The translations under genes and the position numbers were made by a program. The notes beneath the pieces are model-generated. The model did no database searches and had not been told where the DNA came from. It saw nothing but the letters and a program-made list of their open reading frames with translations. This document shows, one piece after another, positions 1-7,387 of a stretch of DNA of 64,000 nt. Location of the stretch: NCBI GenBank assembly GCA_963827705.1, contig CAWHBN010000022.1, forward strand, positions 1 to 64,000, given 5' to 3'. The DNA comes from JACDAN01 sp963827705 (GTDB lineage Bacteria; Actinomycetota; Thermoleophilia; Gaiellales; Gaiellaceae). The first letter of the stretch is position 1. Every line of letters starts with the position of its first letter.

Positions 1-2
1 GC

Positions 3-50
3 GGCCTCGTCGACGTCGACCGCTTCGAGCTCGTCCCATTGCAAGCTTGA
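3..50 (+). CDS. 3' end of an unidentified gene (partial)
   Basis: An open frame enters from the left edge and encodes a 15-residue tail ending VPLQA before a TGA stop. Its stop overlaps the TTG start of the deaminase gene, as is usual for the coupled genes here, so it is probably the last gene before the deaminase in the same operon. The tail is too short to identify. A purine-catabolic enzyme such as allantoinase or a xanthine dehydrogenase subunit would fit the context, but that is a guess. Confidence 0.4.
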   Translation, partial: GLVDVDRFELVPLQA

Positions 51-1358
51 ACACGCTCCTGCACAACGCCTACGTCGCCGTGCTGGACGAGGCGGGGACC
101 GAGCACGAGGACGGCTGGGTCCTGATGGCTGATGGCCGGATCGAACAGGTCGGCTCGGGACATCAGCCGGACGCCGACGAACGCGTCGACCTCGGTGGCG
201 CGCTCGTCACGCCCGGGCTCGTCAACACGCACCACCACCTGTACCAGACCCTCACGCGGGCCCAGGCGCAGCAGGCCGACCTCTTCACCTGGCTGAAGAC
301 GCTCTACCCGATCTGGGCCCGGCTCGACGGCGAGGCCGAGTACGCCGCGGCGCGAACGGGCCTTGCCGGGCTCATGCTCTCCGGCTGCACGACGGCGTTC
401 GACCACCACTACGTCTTCCCGCAGGGCCAGCCCGACGTGATGGATGCGCTGCTGCGGGCGGCCGAGGATGTCGGCGCCCATCTCGTCGTCGGGCGCGGCT
501 CGATGGATCTCGGCGAGTCACAGGGCGGCCTCCCGCCGGACTCCCTCATCGAGGATCGCGACACGATCCTGGCCGAGACGGAGGCGCTGATCGAGCGTGG
601 CGTGGAGGTGGCGGTCTCGCCGTGCTCTCCCTTCTCGGTGACGAAGGAGCTGATGGTCGAGTCCGCCGAGCTGGCGCGAAAGCACGGCGTTGCGCTCCAC
701 ACCCACCTGGCCGAGACGGTCGAGGAGGACGCGTACTGCCGGGAGCTGTACGGCTGCACGCCGGTCGAGTACCTGGAGGAGGTCGGCTGGATCGCGGACG
801 ACGTTTGGTGCGCGCACTGCGTTCACCTCTCGGACGACGACGTGCGGCTGTTCGGCGAGCGCGGGGTCGGGGTCGCGCACTGCCCGACGTCGAATCTCCG
901 CCTGGGGGCGGGCATCGCGAAAGTGCGCGAGCTGCTGGACGCCGGTGCGCCCGTCGGGCTCGGGGTGGACGGGTCGGCGTCCAACGAGCGGAGCGACCTC
1001 TCGTTCGAGGTGAAGCAGGCCGTCCTCGTCGCACGTGCCCGCCAGGGGCCCGCTCGCGATGACGACGCGCGAGGCGCTGGCGATGGCGACGCGCGGCGGC
1101 GCAGCCGTCCTTCGCCGAAGCGACATCGGCTCCCTGGAGCCCGGCAAGCGGGCAGACATCGCGGTCTGGCGCACCGACGGCCTGGAGCTGGCGGGCGCCG
1201 CGGATCCCGTCGCCGGTTGGGTGCTGGCGGCCCCCCACCGGGTCGATCGGCTCTACGTCGCCGGCGAGGAGGTCGTTCGCGACGGCCGGCTCGTCCGTGC
1301 GGACGAGGAGGAGATCGCGCGGGAACACCGGGCTCAGGCGCGAAGATTCCTCCCGTGA
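47..1358 (+). CDS. Amidohydrolase, 8-oxoguanine/guanine deaminase type (one frameshift)
   Basis: Metal-dependent amidohydrolase, probably deaminating guanine or 8-oxoguanine to feed the urate pathway encoded next to it. Metal ligands are visible: HHH at residues 62-64, HTH at 218-220, AHC at 256-258 and the VDGSASNE motif with Asp about 309. The SPCSPFSVT and CAHCVHL motifs are typical of the 8-oxoguanine deaminase/AtzB branch. The reading frame breaks near 1045-1055, after the residues ARQGP. The C-terminal third, starting LAMTTREALAMATRGG, continues one frame over to the stop at 1358, consistent with one extra base in a GGGCCC run. The TTG start overlaps the upstream stop. The family is clear; the exact substrate is inferred from context. 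Confidence 0.85.
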
Positions 1359-1648
1359 GCGTCTCGCTGTCGACCCACGTCCTCGACACAGGCCAGGGCG
1401 CGCCCGCGCGCGGCGTCCGCGTCGAGCTCCTCCGCGGCGGCGAACCGGTCGGCACCGGCGAGACGGACGGCGACGGTCGGATCCAGGAGCTCGCCGCAGG
1501 GCTCGACGCCGGCGAGTACCGCCTCGTGTTCCATCCACCCTCGCCGTTTTTCCGCCGGGTCGAGCTCGAGCTAGCGCTGGAGGAAGGCCACTACCACGTC
1601 CCGCTCCTCGTCTCGCCGTACGGATGCGCGAGCTACCGCGGAAGCTGA
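1355..1648 (+). CDS. uraH: 5-hydroxyisourate hydrolase
   Basis: Hydrolyses 5-hydroxyisourate, the product of urate oxidase, to OHCU. The 97-residue protein is the normal length for the transthyretin-related family. It starts SLSTHVLDT (conserved N-terminal His), has the EGHYHVPLL segment, and ends in YRGS, the C-terminal signature that separates HIU hydrolases from transthyretin. The GTG start overlaps the deaminase stop (GTGA), so translation is probably coupled. Its position between the deaminase and OHCU decarboxylase matches pathway order. Confidence 0.92.
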   Translation: MSVSLSTHVLDTGQGAPARGVRVELLRGGEPVGTGETDGDGRIQELAAGLDAGEYRLVFHPPSPFFRRVELELALEEGHYHVPLLVSPYGCASYRGS

Positions 1649-2040
1649 CCAAGCCGGAGCTCGAGGAGCTCTTCAGCGGCCCCTCCCAGCTCGTCGACCT
1701 GCTCGCCGAGATCGACGATCCGCTCGAGCGGGCCGACGAAGTGGCGCAGTCGATCGACGATCGCGAGAAGGCGGCAGCGCTGGCGCAGCACCCCCGAATC
1801 GGCGAGCCCTCGCGCGAGCAGCGGGGCAACGACCCGGCGGTCATCACGGAGCTCGCCTACCTGAACCAGGTCTACGAGGAGAAGTTCGGCTTCCGCTTCG
1901 TCGTCTTCGTCGACGGACGCTCGCGTGCCGAGCTCCTGCCGGTGCTCAGCGAGCGCCTCGAGCGGACGCGGGAGGAGGAGCTCGAGACAGGGATCCGTGA
2001 GCTGGTCGCGATCGCGAAGGATCGATGGCAGCAGCGCTGA
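1624..2040 (+). CDS. uraD: OHCU decarboxylase
   Basis: Converts 2-oxo-4-hydroxy-4-carboxy-5-ureidoimidazoline to S-allantoin. The 138-residue product carries the HPRIGEPS motif with the catalytic His, followed by the family's AYLNQVYEEKFGFRFVVFV core and a C-terminal EELETGIRELVAIAKDRW helix. It is slightly shorter at the N terminus than most family members (about 160-170 aa); the usual FE-sPW segment is not obvious. The ATG lies 25 bases inside uraH and the gene overlaps the next by 16 bases, so all three are tightly coupled. Confidence 0.88.
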   Translation: MRELPRKLTKPELEELFSGPSQLVDLLAEIDDPLERADEVAQSIDDREKAAALAQHPRIGEPSREQRGNDPAVITELAYLNQVYEEKFGFRFVVFVDGRSRAELLPVLSERLERTREEELETGIRELVAIAKDRWQQR

Positions 2041-3221
2041 TCGACCCGTACTGGAACGACTGGCTCGACCTGCTGATCCGATGGCTCCACGTCATCGCAG
2101 GGATCGTCTGGATCGGCACCTCGTTCTACTTCGTCGCGCTCGACAACCACCTCGGGCGGCCGAGGGAGCAGCGGGACGTCGACGACGGCGTCGGCGGCGA
2201 GTCGTGGGAGATCCACGGCGGCGGCTTCTACCGGATCTCGAAGTTCACGGTCGCCCCGCGCGAGCTCCCTGAGCCGCTGCACTGGTTCAAGTGGGAGGCC
2301 TACACGACGTGGCTCTCCGGGTTCGCGCTGCTCGTCGTCCTCTACTACCTCGACGCGGAGACCTACCTGATCGACCCGTCCGTTCGGGACATCACGCCGG
2401 GCGCGGCGATCACGCTCAGCCTGCTCGGGCTCGGCGCCGCATGGGTCCTCTACGACGTCGCCTGCCGCGTCATTCGGATCGAGGCGCTGATGGCCGTGTT
2501 CCTCTTCGGGCTCGTCGTGGCCTCGGCGTACGCCGCGAGCGAGGTCTTCTCCGGCCGGGCGGCCTATCTCCAGGTCGGCGCGATGCTCGGGACGATCATG
2601 GCCGCGAACGTCCTCTTCGTGATCATCCCGGCGCACTGGGAGCTGATCCGCGCAAAGGAGCGCGGCGAGACGCCCGATCCCGCGCCTGCGCTCGAGGCCA
2701 AGCGCCGATCGGTCCACAACAACTACCTGACCTTGCCCGTGGTCTTCACGATGATCTCGAACCACTTCGCGTTCACGTACGGCCACGACCATGCCTGGCT
2801 CGTGCTGGTCGCGCTCGTCGTGATCGGCGCGTGGGTGCGGCACTTCTTCAACCTGCGCCATGCCGGGCGGAACGCGTGGTGGATCCCCGTCACGGCGGCA
2901 GCGGCCGTCGTGGCGCTGGCGATCGCGATCCGGCCGGACGAGGGCGGCGGAGCCGGATCGGCCAAGTCCGTGACCGCGGGGGAGGCGCAGGCGATCGTCC
3001 AGCAGCGCTGCGTTCCATGTCACGCGGAGGAGCCGACGCAGGAGGGCTTCGAGACGGCGCCGGCAGGAGTCACCTTCGAAACGGTCGAGGAGACCGAGGC
3101 GCAGGCGGAGGCGATCAAGGCGCAGGCGGTCGACTCGAACGCGATGCCGCTCGGAAACGTCACGGGGATGACGGACGAGGAGCGCGAGCAGCTGGGCGCC
3201 TGGATCGACTCGTTGGAGTAG
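2025..3221 (+). CDS. puuD: Membrane urate oxidase with C-terminal cytochrome c domain (PuuD type)
   Basis: Membrane-bound urate oxidase, which converts urate to 5-hydroxyisourate and passes electrons to a respiratory chain rather than directly to oxygen. The N-terminal 300 or so residues hold about eight hydrophobic segments and His-rich stretches such as RWLHVIAGIVWIGTSFYF and SNHFAFTYGHDH. After the last membrane segment a small soluble domain carries a haem c site, CVPCH, at about residue 329, and a possible Met ligand in AMPLGN. This is the PuuD layout, unrelated to soluble uricase. It overlaps uraD by 16 bases. The haem c suggests export and a cytochrome maturation system elsewhere. Confidence 0.9.
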   Translation: MAAALIDPYWNDWLDLLIRWLHVIAGIVWIGTSFYFVALDNHLGRPREQRDVDDGVGGESWEIHGGGFYRISKFTVAPRELPEPLHWFKWEAYTTWLSGFALLVVLYYLDAETYLIDPSVRDITPGAAITLSLLGLGAAWVLYDVACRVIRIEALMAVFLFGLVVASAYAASEVFSGRAAYLQVGAMLGTIMAANVLFVIIPAHWELIRAKERGETPDPAPALEAKRRSVHNNYLTLPVVFTMISNHFAFTYGHDHAWLVLVALVVIGAWVRHFFNLRHAGRNAWWIPVTAAAAVVALAIAIRPDEGGGAGSAKSVTAGEAQAIVQQRCVPCHAEEPTQEGFETAPAGVTFETVEETEAQAEAIKAQAVDSNAMPLGNVTGMTDEEREQLGAWIDSLE

Positions 3222-3230
3222 GTTCAGGCC

Positions 3231-3638
3231 GTGCTCGAGATCAAGGCGGGCCCGTTCTCGTTCGTCGCGCGCTTCGAGGAGGAGCTTGCGCCGAAGACGG
3301 TCGCGGCGTTCCGCGGAATCCTCCCGCTCGAGGACCGGATCATCCACTGCCGCTGGAGCGGCGAGTCGAACTGGATCCCGTGGGGCGACCGCGACCTCGG
3401 GATCGGCCCCGAGAACGCGACGAGCTACCCGCACCCGGGCGAGATCGCGCTCTACCCCGGCGGCGAGAGCGAGACGGAGCTTCTCTTCCCCTACGGCTAC
3501 TGCCACTTCAAGAGCAAGGCCGGCGAGCTGTGGGCGAACCATTTTGCAACCCTCGTCGAGGGCCAGGAGCAGCTGAAGGAGCTCGGCCGGATGACGTTGT
3601 GGGAGGGCGCCCAGCCGATCTCGTTCCGCGAGACGTAG
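3231..3638 (+). CDS. DUF3830-like protein, probable cyclophilin-like fold
   Basis: A 135-residue soluble protein with a GTG start 9 bases after the urate oxidase stop, probably the last gene of the purine operon. It has no signal peptide or membrane segment. The pattern of short strands, with SNWIPWGD, NATSYPHPGEIALYPGG and an LFPYGYCHFKSKAGELWANHF core, resembles the DUF3830 family, which is thought to share a cyclophilin-like barrel. I know no established function. Its position suggests a role linked to urate or allantoin metabolism, but that is inference. Confidence 0.6.
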   Translation: MLEIKAGPFSFVARFEEELAPKTVAAFRGILPLEDRIIHCRWSGESNWIPWGDRDLGIGPENATSYPHPGEIALYPGGESETELLFPYGYCHFKSKAGELWANHFATLVEGQEQLKELGRMTLWEGAQPISFRET

Positions 3639-3650
3639 CGCCCTGAGGGG

Positions 3651-3671
3651 CAAGTAACAGACTGTTACTTG
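3651..3671. repeat. 21-bp perfect palindrome, copy 1
   Basis: CAAGTAACAG and CTGTTACTTG flank a single central base. It lies 12 bases after the DUF3830 gene and 11 bases beyond the stop of the small minus-strand gene at 3682-4008. A near-identical palindrome sits on the other side of that gene. With one spacer base it looks more like a DNA-binding site or element end than a transcription terminator. Confidence 0.7.
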
Positions 3672-3681
3672 CCTCTTGGAG

Positions 3682-4008
3682 CTAGCGGCGGAGGTTGGGA
3701 ACCCCGACGCCGGAGATGTGGTCGAGCACGGCGTCGGGCGGTCGCGCCCGGAACGCGACGTCGAGAAGCACGCTCGAGGTCGTCGGGCCGCGACGGATCC
3801 TGCGCGCCTCGTGGACGAGCTCGCGGATCCGCTCGTAACTCGGCCTGGGGAGGCCAAGTCTGGCTGCTTCCTCTCCGACGCGCCTATTCGTTTCGGCGAT
3901 CGGAATCGTCCGGTCGTCCAGGCGGACGAGAGCGTTGATCAGGCGCGGCGAGATTCGAGGAGCGATCGTCGGCACGCCTCCCAGTGTGGCCTCGCCGGCG
4001 AACTGCAA
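3682..4008 (-). CDS. Small helical protein of unknown function, possible HTH DNA-binding protein
   Basis: A 108-residue basic protein that I do not recognise as a named family. The central part, IPIAETNRRVGEEAARLG then PSYERIRELVHEARRIRR, reads like two or three amphipathic helices of the helix-turn-helix sort, followed by SSVLLDVAFRARPPDAVLDH. The proposed start is TTG at 4008; a GTG at 3975 is an alternative, with GGGAGG close in front. The gene lies downstream of allC on the same strand and is bracketed by two copies of a GTAACAG/CTGTTAC palindrome. It may be a regulator that binds them or the cargo of a small mobile unit; neither is shown. Codon use is similar to neighbours. Confidence 0.6.
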   Translation of the reverse strand: MQFAGEATLGGVPTIAPRISPRLINALVRLDDRTIPIAETNRRVGEEAARLGLPRPSYERIRELVHEARRIRRGPTTSSVLLDVAFRARPPDAVLDHISGVGVPNLRR

Positions 4009-4037
4009 TCGTCACAAGACGGCGCCATTTCCGCCTT

Positions 4038-4052
4038 GTAACAGTCTGTTAC
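4038..4052. repeat. 15-bp perfect palindrome, copy 2
   Basis: GTAACAG and CTGTTAC flank one central T. The copy at 3651-3671 has the same arms. On the minus strand it begins inside the allC stop codon (AAG TAA CAG) and lies about 30 bases before the proposed start of the small HTH-like gene, where an operator would be expected. The right flank TTGG continues the match seen in copy 1. Confidence 0.7.
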
Positions 4053-5097
4053 TTGGGGTTCGAGAGGCGGCGCAGTGTGGCGGTGAGCACCTCCAGCGCC
4101 ACGGCGATGTCCTCGGGGCTCGAGAGCTCCTGCGGTGAGTGGCTCGCGCCGCCGTTCAGGCTTCGGACGAAGAGCATCGACGACTCGACGCCTGCCGCCG
4201 CCAGGATCCCGGCGTCGTGGCCGGCGCCCGACGGAAGCTCCACCACGGGCAGGCCGCGGGCCTCGAGCTCCGCGCGCAGGACGTCCGTGGCGAGCGCCAC
4301 GGGCGCGTTCGCGTAGTGCGCCTCGTCCAGGCCGAGCTCGGAAACCAGCCGGTCGAGCCGCTCCTGGTCCGGCGCGCGGGCGTCCACGGTCAGCTGCACG
4401 CGTGAGGGAACGACGTTCGCGGCGCCGGGCTCGACCTCGAGCTCCCCGACCGTCGCCACGCCGTCCTCGATCCCCGACGCGACCTCCCGGACGCGCAGCA
4501 CGTACTCCGCCGCCGCGGCGAGGGCGTCCTCCCGAGCCGCCATCGGCGTCGTCCCGGCGTGGTCGGCACGGCCCTCGAACACCTTGTGTCGCCGCACCAT
4601 CCCGGCGATGCTCGTGACCACGCCGAGCGGCACGCCCGCCGACGCCAGCCGGGGCCCCTGTTCCACGTGGAGCTCGACGTAGCTCCCCGGCAGCGACGCG
4701 TTCGCGACCCGCCAGCGGCTCCCGTGGCACCCGGTCTCCTCGTCGCGGAAGACCACGACGCCGAGCGTCCGCTCGGACTGCCCGACGGCGAGCACCGCCT
4801 CCAGCCCCGCGACCACCCCGAGCGCGCCGTCGAACCTCCCGCCTTCCGGCACCGAGTCGAGGTGCGATCCGGTCCAGACCTCCGGCAGCTCGGGCGATCG
4901 GCCGCGCAGCCGCCCACGACGTTGCCCCGCCCGTCCAGCTCGACCTCGAGGCCCGCCTCCTCGAACCACCCGACCGCCAGCGAACAGGCTTCGTCCTCCT
5001 CCGGCGTCCCGCCGACCCGGTTCGCGCCGACGCCGTTCCCGATGTGGAAAACGTCGTCGAGCCGCCGATTTAGAGTCGCTGTGCCGCTTCCAGTCAT
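4049..5097 (-). CDS. allC: Allantoate amidohydrolase (M20 peptidase family; one frameshift)
   Basis: Binuclear-metal hydrolase of the M20 family that releases ammonia and ureidoglycine/ureidoglycolate from allantoate. N-carbamoyl-amino-acid amidohydrolase is the alternative, but the purine context favours allantoate. Motifs in order: GSHLDSVPEGGRFDGALGV (metal His/Asp), RDEETGCHGSR (catalytic Glu pair), GTTPMAAREDA and PSGAGHDAG. The first 60 or so residues (MTGSGTATLNRRLDD to GRGNVVG) are in a different frame from the rest. The break is near 4915, in GGGCGGC, and fits one missing C. The ATG at 5097 lies inside a conserved leader block shared with the divergent permease gene. Confidence 0.82.
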
Positions 5098-5243
5098 GTT
5101 GCCGTGCTTCTGGGTCGTGAGCACCAAGCGAGAGGCCGCACTCGGCCGCAGCCAAGGCTGCCCAGCCTTGGTAAGGACGAGGGTGGGCTCTCGCGCCGCG
5201 TGATCGCGGGCCAGAAGCCGGTGTTCATGGCTGGAAGCGGCAC
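5081..5243. promoter_or_regulatory. Inverted pair of a conserved ~80-nt leader element between allC and the purine permease
   Basis: The gap between the divergent genes holds the same element twice, once on each strand, so each gene is preceded by its own copy. Shared blocks read in the direction of each gene are CAGCCTTGG, CTCTCGC, CCAGAAGC, CATG and CTGGAAGCGGCAC. Stretches between them differ in sequence and slightly in length. In both copies CGAG can pair with CTCG across an 8-base loop, and CCAG can pair with CTGG. The two copies meet in a perfect palindrome at 5152-5171 (CCAAGGCTG, CC, CAGCCTTGG). Conserved blocks with variable stems suggest a structured RNA or paired operator; I cannot assign it to a known riboswitch class. 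Confidence 0.5.
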
Positions 5244-5274
5244 GAGCATCCTGCGGGAAGGAGGAGCAGCATGA
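5227..5274 (+). other. Possible 15-codon leader peptide overlapping the permease start
   Basis: ATG at 5227 opens a short frame encoding MAGSGTSILREGGAA. Its TGA stop overlaps the permease ATG (ATGA). The start lies in the conserved CATG-CTGGAAGCGGCAC block, and the matching block on the other strand is the start of allC (MTGSGT). Coding potential is weak. It may be a by-product of the duplicated leader element or a coupling peptide. Confidence 0.3.
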
Positions 5275-6788
5275 GCGATTTCGCCGGGACCTTCGAGCGA
5301 TCGGCGCTCGGTCGCCGATTCCGCTTCGACGAGCGAGGCACGAACCTCGGGCGGGACACCGTCGCCGGCATGACGACCTTCATCGTCATGTCCTACATCA
5401 TCTTCGTGAACCCCGCGATCCTCGGGTTCGCGGGAGTCGAGGGGCTCCAGGAGCAGGGGCTTCCCTTCAACGCCGTCCTCACCTCGACCTGCCTGGTCGC
5501 CGGGGTGATGACGATCATCATGGGCCTCTACACGAACATGGCCTACGCGATCGCGCCGGGGCTGGGCCTGAACGCCGTCGTGGCGTTCACGCTCGTGGCG
5601 CAAGCCGGGCTGAGCTTCCCGGAGGCGATGGGCCTCGTCGTCGTAGAGGGCCTCGCGGTCACGATCCTGGTGCTCGTCGGCCTACGCGAGGCGATCATGA
5701 ACGCGATCCCGATCGAGCTGAAGAAGGCGATCGCGATCGGGATCGGCCTCTTCATCGCGTTCATCGGCCTGACGAACTCGGGGCTCGTCGTGCGCGGCAC
5801 GGGCACGCCCGTCGATCTCGCGCCGTTCACGACCTGGCCGGTGATCATCACGATCGTCGGGATCCTCATCACGATCGGCCTGCGGGCCATCGGCATCCCC
5901 GGCGACCTGTTCGTGGGGATCATCCTCACGACCGTCTTCGCCACGATCGTCAACTACGCCGCGGACGTCTACCCGGAGAGCTCCGGCTATGCGCGCTGGC
6001 CGGACGACATCTTCGAATCACCCGACTTCAGCCTCGTGGGCGAGTTCAACTTCGATGCGTTCTCGACGTTGCCCTTCATCGCCGCACTCGCGTTCGCGTT
6101 CTCGCTCTTCCTCGCCGACTTCTTCGACACGATGGGGACGCTGGTCGGGGTCGGCCGGCAGGCGGGCTACGTGGACGCGCAGGGTGAGATGCCCGAGATC
6201 CGCAAGCCGCTGCTCGTGGACTCCCTCGCCGCGGCGGCGGGCGGCGCGGTCTCGGCGTCGTCGGCGACGACCTACATCGAGTCCGCCTCCGGAGTAGCGG
6301 TGGGGGGCCGGACCGGCTGGGTCAGCGTCGTCACGGGAGCCCTCTTCTTCCCGTTCATGTTCATCGCCCCACTGATCGGGATGGTTCCGCCGCAGGCGAC
6401 CGCACCGGCGCTTCTGATCGTCGCCTGGCTGATGATCAGCGTGCTGACCGAGGTCGAAGAGGAAGCCGAGGAGGGCGAGACGGGCCGGGTCGGCTCGGAA
6501 GAGGCGACGACCGCGCAGCCCACACGGACGACGCGGCCACGGCGCAAGCTCGCCGGCATCGACTTCCACGATCTCGCGCTCGGCCTCTCCGCCGCGATCG
6601 TGATCATGTTCATGCCCTTCTCGTTCTCGATCACGGACGGGATCGCGGCCGGGTTCATCGTCTACGTGTTCATCCGCGTCTTCCAGGGCGCCTGGAACAC
6701 CGTGCATCCGCTGATGTGGGGTGCCGCGATCGCGTTCGCGATCTACTTCGCGATCCCGATCATGCAGCAGGAATTCGACTGGATTTGA
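5271..6788 (+). CDS. NCS2 family purine permease (AzgA/GhxP branch)
   Basis: Cytoplasmic-membrane transporter, probably importing guanine, hypoxanthine or adenine by proton symport. The 505-residue protein has about a dozen hydrophobic segments. It carries motifs of the NCS2 group 2 branch: an N-terminal RFRFDERGTNLGRDTVAG, then TTFIVMSYIIFVNP, the YAIAPGLGLNA segment, and SASSATTYIESASGVAVGGRTG. An AGGAGG ribosome site sits 7 bases before the ATG. A charged insert of about 45 residues (EVEEEAEEGETGR and following) separates two late membrane segments. It diverges from allC and supplies substrate to the deaminase-urate pathway. Its 3' end overlaps the convergent membrane-protein gene by 29 bases. 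Confidence 0.9.
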   Translation: MSDFAGTFERSALGRRFRFDERGTNLGRDTVAGMTTFIVMSYIIFVNPAILGFAGVEGLQEQGLPFNAVLTSTCLVAGVMTIIMGLYTNMAYAIAPGLGLNAVVAFTLVAQAGLSFPEAMGLVVVEGLAVTILVLVGLREAIMNAIPIELKKAIAIGIGLFIAFIGLTNSGLVVRGTGTPVDLAPFTTWPVIITIVGILITIGLRAIGIPGDLFVGIILTTVFATIVNYAADVYPESSGYARWPDDIFESPDFSLVGEFNFDAFSTLPFIAALAFAFSLFLADFFDTMGTLVGVGRQAGYVDAQGEMPEIRKPLLVDSLAAAAGGAVSASSATTYIESASGVAVGGRTGWVSVVTGALFFPFMFIAPLIGMVPPQATAPALLIVAWLMISVLTEVEEEAEEGETGRVGSEEATTAQPTRTTRPRRKLAGIDFHDLALGLSAAIVIMFMPFSFSITDGIAAGFIVYVFIRVFQGAWNTVHPLMWGAAIAFAIYFAIPIMQQEFDWI

Positions 6789-7380
6789 GTCCTGCGTCTT
6801 CGAGTGCGGCTGCTACGAGCGCGTCGTAGCGGCCGTCCTCGAGGTCTCCGATCGGATCCTCCGTGTAGCGGAGCAGGTGGCCGTAGGGCAGCGAGAACGC
6901 GGCGCGCATCGCGAGCAGCCGGCGGCGCTCGGGGCTCGGCCCGTCGGCGAGCACGACGGCCGCCTCCTTCTGCTTGCGGATCTGCGCCGTCCGTCCCGGC
7001 AGCCACTGCGAGAGCAGCAGCAGCGCCGGCAGCGCGAACGTGACCAGGCCGAGGATGTCCGCGAGCTGATGGACGTTCTCCTCGCCTTCCCGGCCGAGCT
7101 CGGAAACCTCGCCGCCGGAGCCTTCACCAGCCCCGCGAAGGCCGTCGGCGATGTCGTCGCCGATCACCGGCGCTCCTTCGACGGCGTCGGCGGCCGACTC
7201 GAAGCCGCCCTGGACGGCACCGCCGGTCGCCTGGACTCCCTCACCGAGCACGGCGAGTTGGTCGACGGCGTCGTGGACTTTCAGGCCGGCCCAGGCGAAG
7301 AGGACGAGGAGGATGATGGATGCGATGTCTGCGGTGAGGGCGCGATTCCGCGGCCCCGAGAGCTGTGGGTAGAGATGCAT
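6760..7380 (-). CDS. Membrane protein with two hydrophobic segments, function unknown
   Basis: A 206-residue protein that I do not recognise. Two membrane segments are visible (DIASIILLVLFAWAGLKV near residues 18-35, and DILGLVTFALPALLLLSQWL near 110-130). They are separated by a Gly/Glu-rich stretch of about 70 residues that may be outside the cell, and a C-terminal cytoplasmic helical tail follows. The ATG lies 7 bases after the MFS transporter stop, so it is the last gene of the overlapping cluster running down from 12570. Its 3' end overlaps the convergent permease gene. Confidence 0.65.
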   Translation of the reverse strand: MHLYPQLSGPRNRALTADIASIILLVLFAWAGLKVHDAVDQLAVLGEGVQATGGAVQGGFESAADAVEGAPVIGDDIADGLRGAGEGSGGEVSELGREGEENVHQLADILGLVTFALPALLLLSQWLPGRTAQIRKQKEAAVVLADGPSPERRRLLAMRAAFSLPYGHLLRYTEDPIGDLEDGRYDALVAAALEDAGLKSSRIPAA

Positions 7381-7387
7381 GCCCGGC

